64,000 bases of DNA from Diphasiastrum complanatum. Lineage: Eukaryota > Streptophyta > Lycopodiopsida > Lycopodiales > Lycopodiaceae. Positions 10,833 through 21,249 of the stretch are shown here, one piece after another. Both the position numbers and the translations under genes were made by a program. The number at the start of each line of letters is the position of its first letter. Position 1 is the first letter of the stretch. The notes under the pieces were generated by a model. The model saw only the letters and a program-made list of their open reading frames with translations, ran no database searches and was not told where the DNA came from. The stretch covers positions 46,128,255-46,192,254 of the forward strand of contig CM055111.1 of NCBI GenBank assembly GCA_029204225.1, read 5' to 3'.

Positions 10833-11095
10833 CTATCCTTGATCTCCCTCTTGAATTGGCAGTAGTGTGAAGATCTCATGGCCTCTTTCATCTTTTAGTT
10901 CAGGGAATGTGGACTCATCGAACTTCACATCTCTACTCAAAATAACCTTTTTCGTGGTTGGGTTGTAGAGCCTGTACACTTGTGATCCGTTCGAGTACCC
11001 GACCATGATCGTTTGCTCTGATTTATCATCGAACTTGCTTCTCTTTTCTTTTGGATTGTGCTTGTATGTTGCACATCCAAACACACGTACGTATG
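10833..11095 (-). pseudogene. Copy A integrase, C-terminal piece
   Basis: The minus strand reads YVRVFGCATYKHNPKEKRSKFDDK, then IMVGYSNGSQVYRLYNPTTKKV, the end of copia integrase. Upstream reading continues into foreign sequence because the TRIM-like element starts at 11,096. The matching upstream half of integrase resumes at 12,504. Confidence 0.8.
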
Positions 11096-11917
11096 TGTTG
11101 GGGGGTATTCCTAACAAAGTGTAAATAAATAAAATTCTCCAATAAAATGTGTTGCGAGGGCATGGCATCCTACATGTATAAGCCCATGGCCCAATGAGCA
11201 CGCAATTGAAGTTGTAAATCAAATAAACTTGACTTGGGCCTTGTAATTAAAATAAAACTAGAGGCCCAATGTCATTTTTAAACTTAGAGATCACTTTTTA
11301 GAGTTGGGTCCAAATTGGAACTCACATGAATCTTGTGATTCCTAATGTACTTTTTGTGGACCCTTGGATCAAGTTGGGTCCAAGATGAATGGCTAGGATC
11401 ATTGTGAATATTAGCCAATAAGATTGAGGTGCAAGGGCCTTCCCCATTTTATAAAAGGGCACCATTTGTACACTATTTCCATGCTTAATGAGAAGGAGGA
11501 AACTCTACCATTTTTTGGAAGAGAAGCATCCTCATTTGCTATTCACTACTTGCTATTGCTCTTGGTTGTGTTTTCTATTGCTTTCTATTTCCATGTTTAT
11601 TGTTTGCCATAGTGAATGTTTTTCCATTAGCAAGCATAAGGAGCATTTGAGCTAACCTCCACCCTCACTCTCTTTCTCTCTCTTTCTCTTCTCTTCTCAA
11701 TCTCTTCTTCTCCATTCCTTCCCTTCAACCAAACTATGATGAATGTTAGTGTAGAGGAGTAGAGTTAAAGAGGAGTAGTATAGTGGTGAGTAGAGTTAAG
11801 GGAGAAAGTAGGAAATTAACTAGAAGTAGCATCTATGCATAGTTAGGCACCTATCCAGTGATCTAACCTTTGTTGACAGACGGAAGGGCTATACTACGAG
11901 AGATCTTCGACCCCACA
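11096..11917 (+). mobile_element. 5' LTR of the TRIM-like element
   Basis: Runs TG...CA (TGTTGGGGGG to CCCCACA), 822 bp. It carries a TATA box (TATAAAAG, 11,450-11,457) followed by a transcribed region rich in CTCTTTCTCTC. The last 510 bp match 12,004-12,503 closely. Confidence 0.75.
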
Positions 11918-11918
11918 G

Positions 11919-11936
11919 TGGCGCCGTTGTCGGGGA
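11919..11936 (+). promoter_or_regulatory. Primer-binding site (Athila/Tat type)
   Basis: TGGCGCCGTTGTCGGGGA lies one base after the LTR end CCCCACA. This is the well-known primer-binding sequence of plant Athila/Tat gypsy elements, distinct from the tRNA-Met type (TGGTATCAGAGC) used by most other elements in the window. Confidence 0.8.
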
Positions 11937-12003
11937 TAGGTTTTCATTAACTAGTTTAGTTGCATTTTAGCTATTTTCTTGTTTTTAAGAGTAGTTTAGG
12001 TAG

Positions 12004-12503
12004 ATATTAGCCAATAAGATTGAGGGGCAAGGGCCTTCCCCATTTTATAAAAAGGCACCATTTGTACACTATTTTCATGCTTAATGAGAAGGAGGAAACT
12101 CTACCATTTTTTGGAAGAGAAGCATCCTCATTTGCTATTCACTACTTGCTATTGCTCTTGGTTGTGTTTTCTATTTCCATGTTTATTGTTTGCCATAGTG
12201 AATGTTTTTCCATTAGCAAGCATAAGGAGCATTTGAGCTAACCTCCACCCTCACTCTCTTTCTCTCTCTGTCTCTTCTCTTCTCAATCTCTTTTTCTCCA
12301 TTCCTTCCCTTCAACCAAACTATGATAAATGTTAGTGTAGAGGAGTAGAGTTAAAGAGGAGTAGTATAGTGGTGAGTAGATTTAAGAAAAAAAGTAGGAA
12401 ATTACCTAAAAGTAGCATCTATGCATAGTTAGACACCTATCCAATGATCTAACCTTTGTTGACAGGCGAAAGGGCTATACTATGAGAGATCTTCGACTCC
12501 ACA
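12004..12503 (+). mobile_element. Truncated 3' LTR of the TRIM-like element
   Basis: Homologous to 11,408-11,917, starting at ATATTAGCCAATAAG and ending CTCCACA. It retains the TATA box (12,046-12,053) but has lost the first 312 bp (U3 start), so its left side joins the 67 bp internal piece directly. Confidence 0.75.
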
Positions 12504-13175
12504 ATATGATAGATCAGGCTTTCTACCTGTCCACATCTCATACGGTGTCTTATTTTCCAGCTCTGTCATTGTTGATCTATTCTGCAGGTGTACAACTACA
12601 GCTATTGCCTTGGCAATTGAGCATGTGCCATCATGCATCTGGCTCCTTCGACTAGCATCCTGTTTCTTCTTTCCTTGACACCATTATATTCTGGTGTGTA
12701 TGCAAAAGTGAACTGATGCTTGATCCCTTGTTCCTGGCAGAATCTTGAAAATATTTTGCTCATGTACTCACCTCCATTGTCAGATCTAATGATCTGAATC
12801 TTCTTTGAGGTGTGTCTCTCTTCAAATGCCATGAACTTCTTGAAGGAATCAAACACTTCAGATTTCTTCTTTAGGTAGTAGACCGTAGTCATCCGGCTGT
12901 AGTCATCTATGAACATCAGGAAATACCTCGATCCTGAGAGCTAATCCATTTCATCGGTCCACAAACATCTGAGTGGACGAGCTCAAGAACTTCCTTGGCT
13001 CTTCTTTCCTCAAATGTGAATGGATTTTGATGTTGTTTGCCTTTTTGACAGGCTTTGTAGAACTCAGTATCGGGTCTTGATGTCTTTAGACATGTGACTA
13101 TGTCTTTCTTACACATGTCATACAGGCTCCTCATGTTCAGATGATACATTCTCTTTGCCAGAGCTGATTATCATT
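12504..13175 (-). pseudogene. Copy A integrase, N-terminal and catalytic piece
   Basis: The minus strand from 13,149 reads MYHLNMRSLYDM...CQKGKQHQNPF (HHCC-type zinc-binding region with GAG-pre-integrase context), SDVCGPM (first catalytic Asp), RSDNGGEYMSK (second Asp) and YTPEYNGVKERRNRM (catalytic Glu in the ER motif). There is a frame break at about 12,916. The C-terminal remainder lies beyond the TRIM-like insertion at 10,833-11,095. Confidence 0.8.
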
Positions 13176-14275
13176 CTCTTATGCATTCAATATGCTACCA
13201 GAGTTGCTGATTATCTTGGCTTGGTAGAGATTTCCTTCTCTGCATCCAACCGTCAACAATTTGTTTGTAGTTTTCTCGATAATGCGACATGTATTTCCAT
13301 CGAACAAAACTCGAATTCCAAGATCTGCCATCTTGGAGACTGATAGCAGATCTTTTCTCAATGAAGACACGTAGAGTGCTCCCGGTAGCTCTGCTCGATG
13401 CCTTTGACATTGTGTCTACTCCCATTACCCAGAATCACTACTCTGTTATTTTTGAGTTCTCTGAAGTCGATCAAGATTTTCTTGTTGCAGGTGATGTGTG
13501 ATGTTGTTCTTGAATCAATGACTACATCATAGTTTTGTTCAGCGTAGCTCATCGAAGCTTCATCAAGTATTATGAAGGCTTCAGCACCTCTATCTGCATC
13601 CTTGGATGACTCTGCAACATTTGCTTTCTCAGTCTTGTTCTTTCTTTTTGAGTTGAATCTGCAATCATATGTAGAGTGCCCCTTCTTCTTGCAGTGCATG
13701 CAAGGTATTGCTTGATGGAACCAACATTTGTTGGCTATATGGCCTGGTTTGTGACAGTGATCACAGGAAGAATATTGTTGATTCGAGGACTTCGTCTTGT
13801 CGAATTTGGGTCTATTCTTGTTTTTCTTCCTTCCTTTCGTGAAGAGAGCTTCTCTTGATCACTGCTTCCTTCTCCTTCGTCCCTCATCATTCTCTCATCA
13901 GTGACAAGACTTATTGCTTTGTCAAATGTCATATCTGGTAGACTCAGTATGAGCATTCTCAATGGCTGATAGGACGTAGGTAGAGACTTCATGAAGTACA
14001 TTAGCTATTGTGGTGCTGGGACTTGGTGCTCCTGTCCTGATGTAGCAAGTTGAGCGAAGATCGTTATGATCTTCTCAACGTGCTGGTCTAACTGGTTGCC
14101 ATCCCATCGTATGGATTGTAGCTGATTGTGAAGATGCATCACTGAAGCTGCAGTCCTCACTTCATACTTCTGTTTTAATCTTTCCCATGCTGCATGGCTA
14201 CTTTTGCAATCTTCAACCTGCATGACTAGATCTTCATTAATGGACAAAACGATGATCGCCATTGCATGCTCATTT
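13176..14275 (-). pseudogene. gag: Copy A gag, double zinc knuckle and protease
   Basis: Minus-strand gag (14,262-14,005 and 14,001-13,735) contains MQVEDCKSSHAAWERLKQKYE and LPTSYQPLRMLILSLPD, typical of copia gag (UBN2 family). Two adjacent zinc knuckles follow: CDHCHKPGHIANKC and CMHCKKKGHSTYDC (about 13,660-13,755). Protease follows with YDVVIDSRTTSHITC: the D-S-G active-site triad has become D-S-R, so it is probably inactive. The gag start is missing; copy B shows about 70 further N-terminal residues. Frame breaks occur near 14,003, 13,735 and 13,358. Confidence 0.75.
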
Positions 14276-14627
14276 ACTCACCTATTTCTGACAACAAGTT
14301 GGGATCAAATTATCATAGACCTTCTAGGAGGTGCTAATGGTTGCAAATTTCAATCATGAATTAGCTGCTGCTCCTGAACTACAGTTTCTTCTTCTTCTGA
14401 ATTACTCTCAATAAGTTAACTTTTTGAAGGAATCGAAATAGAATTTCAAATTTTCATTGCATTACTTCAAGAGATGTAAGCAGAATCATACAACTTATAC
14501 ATACTATTTGAAGAAGAAAAATCCATAAAATTGATTTTTCAAAATTGGACTTTAATTCTAGCCTTTTTAGAAACTCAATGTATATAAACAATACATTCAA
14601 AAAATACTTAAATGCTTTAATGAAGCT
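14276..14627. other. Unassigned spacer between copia copies A and B
   Basis: AT-rich sequence matching neither the copy A gag nor the copy B LTR. I see no coding motif. It lies where the copy A 5' region and the end of the copy B 3' LTR should be, so it marks a deletion or rearrangement joint. Confidence 0.4.
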
Positions 14628-15186
14628 TGGCGGCCTGACGCTTTGTTCTTTTCGCTGTGTTCTGCTCGTTGGCAAACTTTCATGCACAACTCTTTCGTTT
14701 CTAGTATTTTTCTTTTCTGCTCTACTCGCTACGTCTCTCACTGTCTCTTACAGAAATTCTGTCTGTTCAGACTCTACGTTATGATTCAGGAGAATTGTTT
14801 ATATATCTCCACTGCGTGGAGTTTACAAGACAGCAAAAACAAAAAATTACAAGACTAGTTAATGCTAATCAACTAATCAGTTACTCTCCGTCGTTGGTAC
14901 TCATTTCAGTTGGGCGTGAAGTCAGACTCCAAGCCCGTTGAGCTTCCAGTTGGCAGCGCAAAAGATTATCCTTTGTTTCTTTTGTTTGCTTTCGTTCTTT
15001 CGTATCTTTTCATTTTGCGTCCCTTTGCGGTTGTTGCGGTACTGGAGGTATGTTTATGATTCGTGAATTGTTCGTCCTTCGTTTGTCCCTTAGGCTCGCC
15101 AACTTTCGCGAATCATTCGACCTTTGAGTCAAAGTTCATTGACTTTCGTGTTGCGGCAAAGTTGCAGGAGTTCACCATTTCAAACA
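14628..15186 (-). mobile_element. Copy B 3' LTR, truncated
   Basis: The minus-strand LTR begins TGTTTGAAATGG at 15,186 after a polypurine tract (plus-strand complement CTCCCTCTTGAAC). It matches the 5' LTR up to about 14,628 (GGCGGCCTGACGC versus GGTGGCCTAACGC), then diverges; about 220 bp at the R/U5 end are missing. Confidence 0.75.
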
Positions 15187-15197
15187 CTCCCTCTTGA

Positions 15198-15981
15198 ACC
15201 TTGCAGCTTTGCACATTTAATCCAATGGCCTTTCTTTGCTTGGCAAAGAGTGGCTTGTCGAGCGGCTTTGTGAGCAGATCTGCAATCATGTGTTCTCATT
15301 TTATATACTGGAGCTGGAGCTCTCCTTTCGAGATTAAATCTCGAATGTGATGGTACTTCAAAGGTATGTGTTTTGTCTTTGAATGAAAAACAGGATCCTG
15401 AGACAAATAGATGGCACTCTGAGAGTACATCATCATCGTGCTTGGCCCTTCTTCTAGTATCTCGATTGCCTTCAGCATCATCTGCAGCCACACTACCTCA
15501 TTTGCCACCTTTGAAGCCGCGACGTATTCAGCTTCGCAAGAGGATTGAGCCACCAAGGTTTGCTTTTTGCATATCCAGCTGATTGCAGCTCCGCACGCTA
15601 TTGTACATCCTCCAGTTATGGACTTGTTGTCATCTTTGCAGCTCGCCCAACTTGCATCAATGTAGTGGTGCAGCTCGAATCCTTTTTTTTCGTTTTCAGC
15701 TCTGTAGGTTAATCCCATATACTGGATACCCTTCAGATACTGTAGGATTTGTTTTGCCATTTGCCAATGTGCCAGGCCAGGATTGGAAGAGAATTGGCTC
15801 AAGGTGTAAATAGAGAAAGCTAGATAGGTTCTGGTCCAAATTGTGAGGTACATCAGACTACCGATTAAGTTTTGGTTGGGTATACCTGCCATCTTCTAGT
15901 CTTCCTCTTCCATTTTTGGGAAATCCTGCTTCGTGAGCTTGGCTCCAGCTATTATTGGTGTGGCCTTTTCTTTGCAGTCCA
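15198..15981 (-). pseudogene. Copy B RT end and RNase H
   Basis: Minus-strand frame 15,892-15,296 reads IGSLMYLTIWTRTYLAFSIY, HWQMAKQILQYLKGI, YIDASWASCKDDNKS (RNase H Asp region), QSSCEAEYVAASK (Glu), then YSQSAIYLSQDPVFHSKTKH. It is almost complete but separated from the upstream 459-codon frame by a frameshift near 15,900-16,000. Confidence 0.75.
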
Positions 15982-17361
15982 TCATGTGGTACTGCTTGAG
16001 CACCTTCTGGCGTATTCTGACTGACTCAAGTGTATTTCACCCTTTGTTTGATCTCTTATGATCTCCAGCTCGAGGCATTTTGTTACTTCTCCAAGATCTG
16101 TGATTTCGTAACTTTCAGAAATCTGACTCTTCGTGTCCTTGATCAGCATCAAAGAATTTTCTATCATTAGAGAATCATCCACAAAGATAGTCAGTATCAC
16201 AAAATCTTTTCCTACTCTTGTAATGTAGACTTTGCAATCTGGTTGCGTAGGATTGAAGTCTAGAGACTTCAGAAGACCATCGAGCTTCTTATACCAAGCT
16301 CGTGATGTCTGTTTTAGACTCGAAAAAACCTTCTTCGTGGTTGGATAGTAGAGCCTATACACTTGTGTTTCGTTCGAGTAGCCGACTATGATTGTTTGCT
16401 CTGACTTGTCATCAAGCTTGCTTTTTTTTTCTTTTGGAATGTGCTTATATGCTGCACATCCGAACACACGTACATATGATAGATCAAGCTTTCTACCTAC
16501 CCACATTTCATATAGCGTCTTGTTATCCAGCGCTGTTGTTGTTGATCTGTTCTGCAAGTGTACAGTTGCAACTATTGCCTCAGCCCAAAATTGACTTGGC
16601 AATTGAGCTTGTGCCATCATGCATCTGGCTCCTTCGACTAGCATTCTGTTTCTTCTTTCTGCAACACCATTGTACTCTGGTGTGTATGCAAGAGTGAACT
16701 GGTGTTCTATCCCTTGTTCTTCATAGAATTTTGAGACTTCTTTGCTTTTGTATTTACCTTCGTTGTCAGATCTGAGGATCTGGATTTTTTTTGAGGTGTG
16801 TCGCTCTGCAAATGCCACGCACTTCTTGAAGGAATCATACACTTCGGATTTCCTCTTTAAGTAGAAGATCATGGTCATCCGGTTGTAATCATCTATGAAC
16901 ATCAAAAAATACCTCGAATCTAAGAGCAAATCCATCTTCATCGGTCCACAGACATCAGAGTGGACGAGCTCAAGAACTTTCTTGGCTCTTCTTCTCTCAT
17001 GCGTGAATGGATTCCGATGTTGCTTGCCTTTCTGACAAGCTTCGAAGAACTTAGTTTTGGGCCTTGATATCTTGAGACCTGTGACTATGTCTTTCTTACA
17101 CATGTCATACAGGCTCCGCATGTTCAGATGATACATTCTCCTATGCCAGAACTGGTCTTCACTTTCTGATGTATTTAATATGCTATCAGAGTTGCTGATT
17201 ATTTTGGCCTTCTCTTGATCACTGCTTCCCTCTCCTTCATCTCTCATCTGTCTCTCATCAACGACAAGACTGACTGCTTTGTCGAATGTCATATCTGGTA
17301 GACTCAGTATGAGCATTCTCATCGGTTGATAGGACGTCGGTAGAGATTTCATGAAGTACAT
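15982..17361 (-). pseudogene. Copy B fused gag-integrase-RT frame (459 codons)
   Basis: One open minus-strand frame joins gag C-terminus (residues ~1-50, LPTSYQPMRMLILSLPD), pre-integrase/HHCC (~65-125), integrase core (SDVCGPM, RSDNEGKY, YTPEYNGVAERRNRM; ~130-265), the VFGC block (~305) and RT palm (SLKQTSRAWYKKL, then TIFVDDSLMI; ~350-410). Two junctions mark deletions: after SSDQEK (knuckles and protease lost) and at KKVFSSLKQTS (integrase-RT linker and RT fingers lost). Both join at 1-3 bp microhomology without GT-AG borders, so they look like deletions rather than splicing. Lacking protease and RT fingers, it could not act alone. Confidence 0.75.
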
Positions 17362-17481
17362 CAGCTACTGTGGTGTTGGAACCTGGTGTTCTTGTCTTGA
17401 TACAGCGAGTTGAGCGAAGATCGTTCTGATTTTCTCAACGTGCTGATCTAATTGGTTGTCATCCCATCGTATGGATTGCAG

Positions 17482-17808
17482 CTAATTGTGAAGGTGCATG
17501 ACTGAAGCTATAGTCCTCACTTCATACTTCTGTTTCAATCTTTTCCATGGTGCATGGCTGCTTTCACAGTCTTCAATCTGCATGAGTAGATCTTCATTTA
17601 TGGACAAAACGATGATTGCCATTGCACCCTCATCTTTTCTGATCCATTCAACTCTCCTCGGGTCCCCTTCTGGAGGCTTCACCTCTGAGAGTTCGATCAC
17701 CAACCAGATCCCTTCGCCCTTCAAAAGTGTTTTGATCTTGAATTTCCAGATCCTATAATTTGTGCCATCAAGACTGATTGCTACTCTTGTCTGGATTGTT
17801 GTAGCCAT
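17482..17808 (-). pseudogene. gag: Copy B gag N-terminus
   Basis: It starts MATTIQTRVAISLDGTNYRIWK, a typical copia gag opening (domain of unknown function preceding UBN2), and contains MQIEDCESSHAPWKRLKQKYE. It breaks off at about 17,482 by a stop (CAGCTAATTG on the plus strand); the frame resumes at 17,361 after an untranslatable gap. It lies about 54 bp downstream of the primer site, so this Met is the likely original start. Confidence 0.75.
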
Positions 17809-17861
17809 ATTCTGTTGTCTAGAAAAATCACTACTGGGATATCAATGGTGATAACCTGGGT

Positions 17862-17873
17862 GCTCTGATACCA
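17862..17873 (-). promoter_or_regulatory. tRNA-Met primer-binding site of copy B
   Basis: The minus strand reads TGGTATCAGAGC directly after the LTR end TGCGACA. It is complementary to the 3' end of plant initiator tRNA-Met. Confidence 0.9.
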
Positions 17874-18673
17874 TGTCGCAAAACTGTTTCGTATTTATTT
17901 TTGTTGTCATGAACAATTTTGTGTCTTTGAACTTTCTTTTGCGCGAAAGCTTCACAGGAACCTAGACACGTGACTGCACATCACAGAACACATTCTAATC
18001 TAGCAATCAAGACAGATGGCACAAGACAAGAATATGAACAAAAATAGAGCAACTGTATTATCAGTTTGATTTGGGAGCAAGGTCGTCAATGTCTCACTCG
18101 TTGGTGGCCTAACGCTTTGCTCTTTTTGTTGTGTTCTTCTCATTGGTAGACTTTCATGCACAACTCTTTCGTTTCTAGTATTTTTCTTTTCTGCTCTACT
18201 TGCTACGCCTTTCTTACAAAAATTCTGTCTGTCCAGATTCTACGTTATGATTAAGGAGAATCATTTATATATCTCCACTACGTGGAGTTTACAAGACAGC
18301 CAAAATAGAGATTACAAGACTAGTTAATGCTAATCAACTAATCAGATACTCTCCGTCGTTGGTACTCATTTCAGTTGGGCGTGAAGTCTAAGACTCCAAG
18401 CCCGTTGAGCTGCCAGCTGGCAGTGCGAAAGATTCTCCTTCGTTTATTTCGTTTGATTTCGTTCTTTTCGTTTCTTTTGTATCTTTTTGTTTTGCGTCCC
18501 TTTGCGGTTGTTGCAGTCTGGAGGTATGTTTACGATTCGCGAATGATTCGTGAATCGTTCGTCCTTTGTTTGTCCCTTAAGCTCGCTGACTTTTGCAAAT
18601 CATTCGACCTTTGAGTCAAAGTTTGTTGACTTTTGCATTGCGGCAAAGTTGCAGGAGTTTACCATTTCTGACA
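17874..18673 (-). mobile_element. Copy B 5' LTR (800 bp)
   Basis: TGTCAGAAATGG (minus strand, from 18,673) to TGCGACA (17,874). A TATA-like TATATAAA lies near 18,265 on the minus strand, next to a small inverted repeat CTCCAC-TAC-GTGGAG. The other LTR shares this, with one change. Confidence 0.8.
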
Positions 18674-19689
18674 GTGGAGACCCAAAATAGCCTCTAAGGG
18701 CTTGGCATCCATTCACAATCTTGAAAAAAATCCAAAAATACACTCAAATCTGTTTTTGGAGGGAAAAAGTGGCCAAAAACCACTCCATTCCTTATTTTTC
18801 AAAAAGAACTAACCTTTGCATGACTGACGGCAGCTCCAAGATATTGTCCCAGACCTGCATAGAAGCCTGCAAAGGTTATCTCTCAACATATTTCAAAAAA
18901 ATAGAGAAAAAACATAAAATTTCAAAAAACCCTTGAAAAAAAAAATTCAGATTTTCATGAGAACCTTTGCAGAGCCCTCTGAAGTTCCATCCCAGTGAGA
19001 CAAGGACACATAGAAGCTTGTGAAGGTTAGTTCCCAATATAAGTGCCCTTGCGAAGGTTCCCAAGACTAAAAAAATGAGAAAATCAGGCTGAACCTTCGC
19101 AGGCATTAAAATTTTCAGTTTCAGTTGCAGGTAACCTTCGCAGAGGCTTCTGAAGTTCCATCTCAGTGAGACAAGGACATAAAAAAATCTACGAAGGTTA
19201 GTTTGACACCAGTGAGCAGAAAAGTGGATTTAAGTGCCTAAAATCAATAAAATCAGAAGATCCAAAAAATCCTCGTAGAACTAGCCTTCACAGACCATCC
19301 CATTGTCTTCAAAAGGTTATTTACATTAGTGATGAAGTTTGTGAGAATTAGTACAATATATTGGTGAAGATCATAGCAAAAAGGTGTTTCTGAATTCTTG
19401 CAGACTATGAAATTTTCATTTCCTAAGAGAGTTAATCTTCGCAAACTTCTCCAGAGTTAGATCCATATCAGATACAACTCCAGTGAAGCTTGCGAGAGTT
19501 ACTTCCTAATATTTTTGAAAAAAACCAAGGTTTTTGACTAAAAAACTGTGAAAGAACCTTTGCACAGCCAACAATCGCACAAGTAACCTTTACAAATAGG
19601 ATCAACAGTTAGATTTGCACCAGATCAAGCTACTGTAAAAATCTCAGGCCAATCCGAGAAAGGATCAAAAAGTTATCAAGGAAAAACCA
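18674..19689 (+). repeat. Gypsy leader with degenerate direct repeats
   Basis: No coding seen. A recurring module contains (A)ACCTT(C/T)GCAG, then CTGAAGTTCCATC-CAGTGAGACAAGGACA, then GAAGGTTAG. Clear copies start near 18,963 and 19,131; shorter echoes occur near 18,870, 19,430 and again at 21,090-21,200. It precedes the gag start of gypsy copy 2, so it is probably the 5' untranslated leader. Confidence 0.5.
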
Positions 19690-19946
19690 CTATAAGAGGC
19701 TTAAAACCACACTGTCGGCCAACCAAACTAATCAGATCCCTTAAGATCTAGATTGAATTCTACTGAACCAGCAAGATCCAACATCCTTGGACTCTATCAC
19801 TGAATGAATCTGAGATCCGGATGATCATTAGCCAGAAGAATAGTGAATCAAGCACCAAACCTTCCCAGAGTTGTAGCCGCGCAAATTGAGGTAGACGTTG
19901 AACCAGCACCAATGGATCCTATGGGTCAACCCATACCTGTCGCACC
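19690..19946 (+). pseudogene. gag: First copy of gypsy gag N-terminal region
   Basis: This stretch is a diverged duplicate of 21,250-21,545 (shared AGATCCAACATCCTTGGAC, AATCAAGCACCAAACCTTCC and CCAATGGATCCTATGGGTCA). It stops at 19,946 where a TG...CA LTR-like block begins. The tandem arrangement suggests the gag start of this family was duplicated or two copies lie side by side. Confidence 0.5.
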
Positions 19947-20991
19947 TGTAATACCCTATTACATGCATATCTTTCTTGAATTACTATTTTGTAATGCAAA
20001 ACCCCAATGAACCTACTCAACTGATGAAGATAACCACCGAATATGAAGAAATATCTAATGGTCGTGACAATGACAAGTTATTCAAAGATAAAGAGGCCTA
20101 AATAAATGTGACTGAAGGAAAAACTATAACCCAAAGGGCAGTTATGAAATGGCACGAACTTAATAAGAAGGCTAGCCCTAATAGCAGAACATTCCAAAAG
20201 ATGCATTTATTATGCCTCAAGAAAATGTGGTAACCTTCCACATGCTTGCTTCTCCTTGTAGCAAAGTTGCGTGACAAAGATGCCACCTAGGAAATGTACA
20301 CTTGTAAATTTTCTATTGGATGAAATTAGTTAATTAAATTAAATAAGAAGTGGCATATCAGCTACTAAAGAGCTGTGTACTTTCATGCTCGTTCCCTATA
20401 TGTACACCACTTACGCTTCAATACAACCACCGAGTTTTTTAGGAGATCACAGAGAGAGTTTGAGTCTTCAAGTTTTTCTGTTCTTTGCTTTCATAAGCTT
20501 TCTACTTGCTGAGTACTTATGTTTCTGATAGTTGATAAGCCTCACCTTGTCGGATGTGCTTGTGATTGTAACTCTGGTCAGACACTTCCAGAGCCTTGCT
20601 ACTGTCGTATGTGAGCAACCGTAACTTCATTGCTAAGATTGTCTTAAGCTCATTGGTTATTTGATTGCTTGTGTGACCAAATAATCGATTGCTTGGAACT
20701 TAATTGTGATGTTAACATTTGAAGTCACTGTTACATTACATTGATGTATATCCAGACTTACACATCCTAAAGCTTGCTCTGTGTTGTTGTGAATCAATAC
20801 TTTGAAATTTGCATATGGATACTCGTGCAGTTTAAATCAGTAGTCAGCATTCTTTTCAATGAGCACTTTCTGTTGTTGAGGACAGATTGTTGGACTACAT
20901 TTGGATTGTGCTGAGATATTTGTATGTTTCTCTGCTTGGTTTATCTGATCCAATAGACCTCGCTTGTTTGACAAACTTTATTAGGTGCACA
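19947..20991 (+). mobile_element. LTR-like block (TGTAATACCC...GGTGCACA)
   Basis: A 1,045 bp block begins TGTAATACCC, a common start of plant gypsy LTRs, and ends GTGCACA. It separates the two gag N-terminal copies. I see no matching target duplication (GCACC versus GACCG) and no coding, so a solo LTR is only a suggestion. A perfect 8 bp hairpin (AGACCGAT-AG-ATCGGTCT) sits at its right border. Confidence 0.35.
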
Positions 20992-21249
20992 GACCGATAG
21001 ATCGGTCTGGCCGATAAGTCAGGTACACTGATGAGTAATGCAACATGTTCGATTTGAGATTAGTCGGCATCAATATCTCTAAATGCTTGAGATTTTCAGA
21101 TCTAGATCCATACCAGATACAGCTCATGTGATTCCTACGAGAGTTACTTCCCAGTAATTTTTGAAAAATCAAATTTTTTGACTGCAAAACAGAAACCTTC
21201 ACACGAGTAGCCTTTGCAAACCAAATCAGTAGTTAGATCTAAACCAAAT

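Larger units (their letters stand above)
11096..12503 (+). mobile_element. TRIM-like internally deleted gypsy element nested in copy A
   Basis: A 1,408 bp insertion that begins TGTTGGGGGG and ends CTCCACA. It consists of an 822 bp 5' LTR (11,096-11,917), a primer-binding site, only about 67 bp of internal sequence, and a 3' LTR remnant (12,004-12,503) lacking its first 312 bp. It has no coding capacity. The primer site TGGCGCCGTTGTCGGGGA is the type used by Athila/Tat-group gypsy elements, so it is probably a deletion derivative of one. It could be mobilised only in trans. Confidence 0.8.
11091..12508 (+). repeat. Target-site duplication around the TRIM-like insertion
   Basis: GTATG at 11,091-11,095 and ATATG at 12,504-12,508 flank the insertion. 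The uninterrupted homolog in copy B (16,476-16,490) reads ACGTACATATGATAGATC, exactly what remains if one copy and the insert are removed. One mismatch between the two 5-mers suggests a mutation since insertion. Confidence 0.85.
8849..14275 (-). mobile_element. Copia copy A, minus strand, 5' truncated and interrupted
   Basis: A minus-strand Ty1/copia element with domain order gag (14.27 kb), two zinc knuckles, protease, integrase, RT, RNase H and a shortened 3' LTR (left edge about 8,849). It shares high similarity with copy B at 14.6-18.7 kb but retains the knuckle-protease segment and the start of RT that copy B lacks. The 5' LTR and gag N-terminus are missing beyond about 14,275. A 1.4 kb TRIM-like element splits integrase. 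Many frameshifts show it is inactive. Confidence 0.8.
14628..18673 (-). mobile_element. Copia copy B, minus strand, internally deleted with both LTRs
   Basis: A Ty1/copia element with 5' LTR at 17,874-18,673, tRNA-Met primer site, coding region 17,808-15,198 and a 3' LTR at 15,186-14,628 that lacks its last ~220 bp. Relative to copy A it lacks two coding blocks: double zinc knuckle plus protease, and the first part of RT. Both deletions preserve one reading frame over 459 codons. It is probably defective but structurally tidy. Confidence 0.85.

Noticed and set aside
16320-16360. Spliced-out introns as cause of the copy B deletions
   Set aside because: Comparison with copy A shows no GT-AG borders; the joints have short microhomology instead.
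18963-19510. CRISPR-like array in the ACCTTCGCAG repeats
   Set aside because: The repeats are degenerate, unevenly spaced and too long, and lie in a plant gypsy leader.
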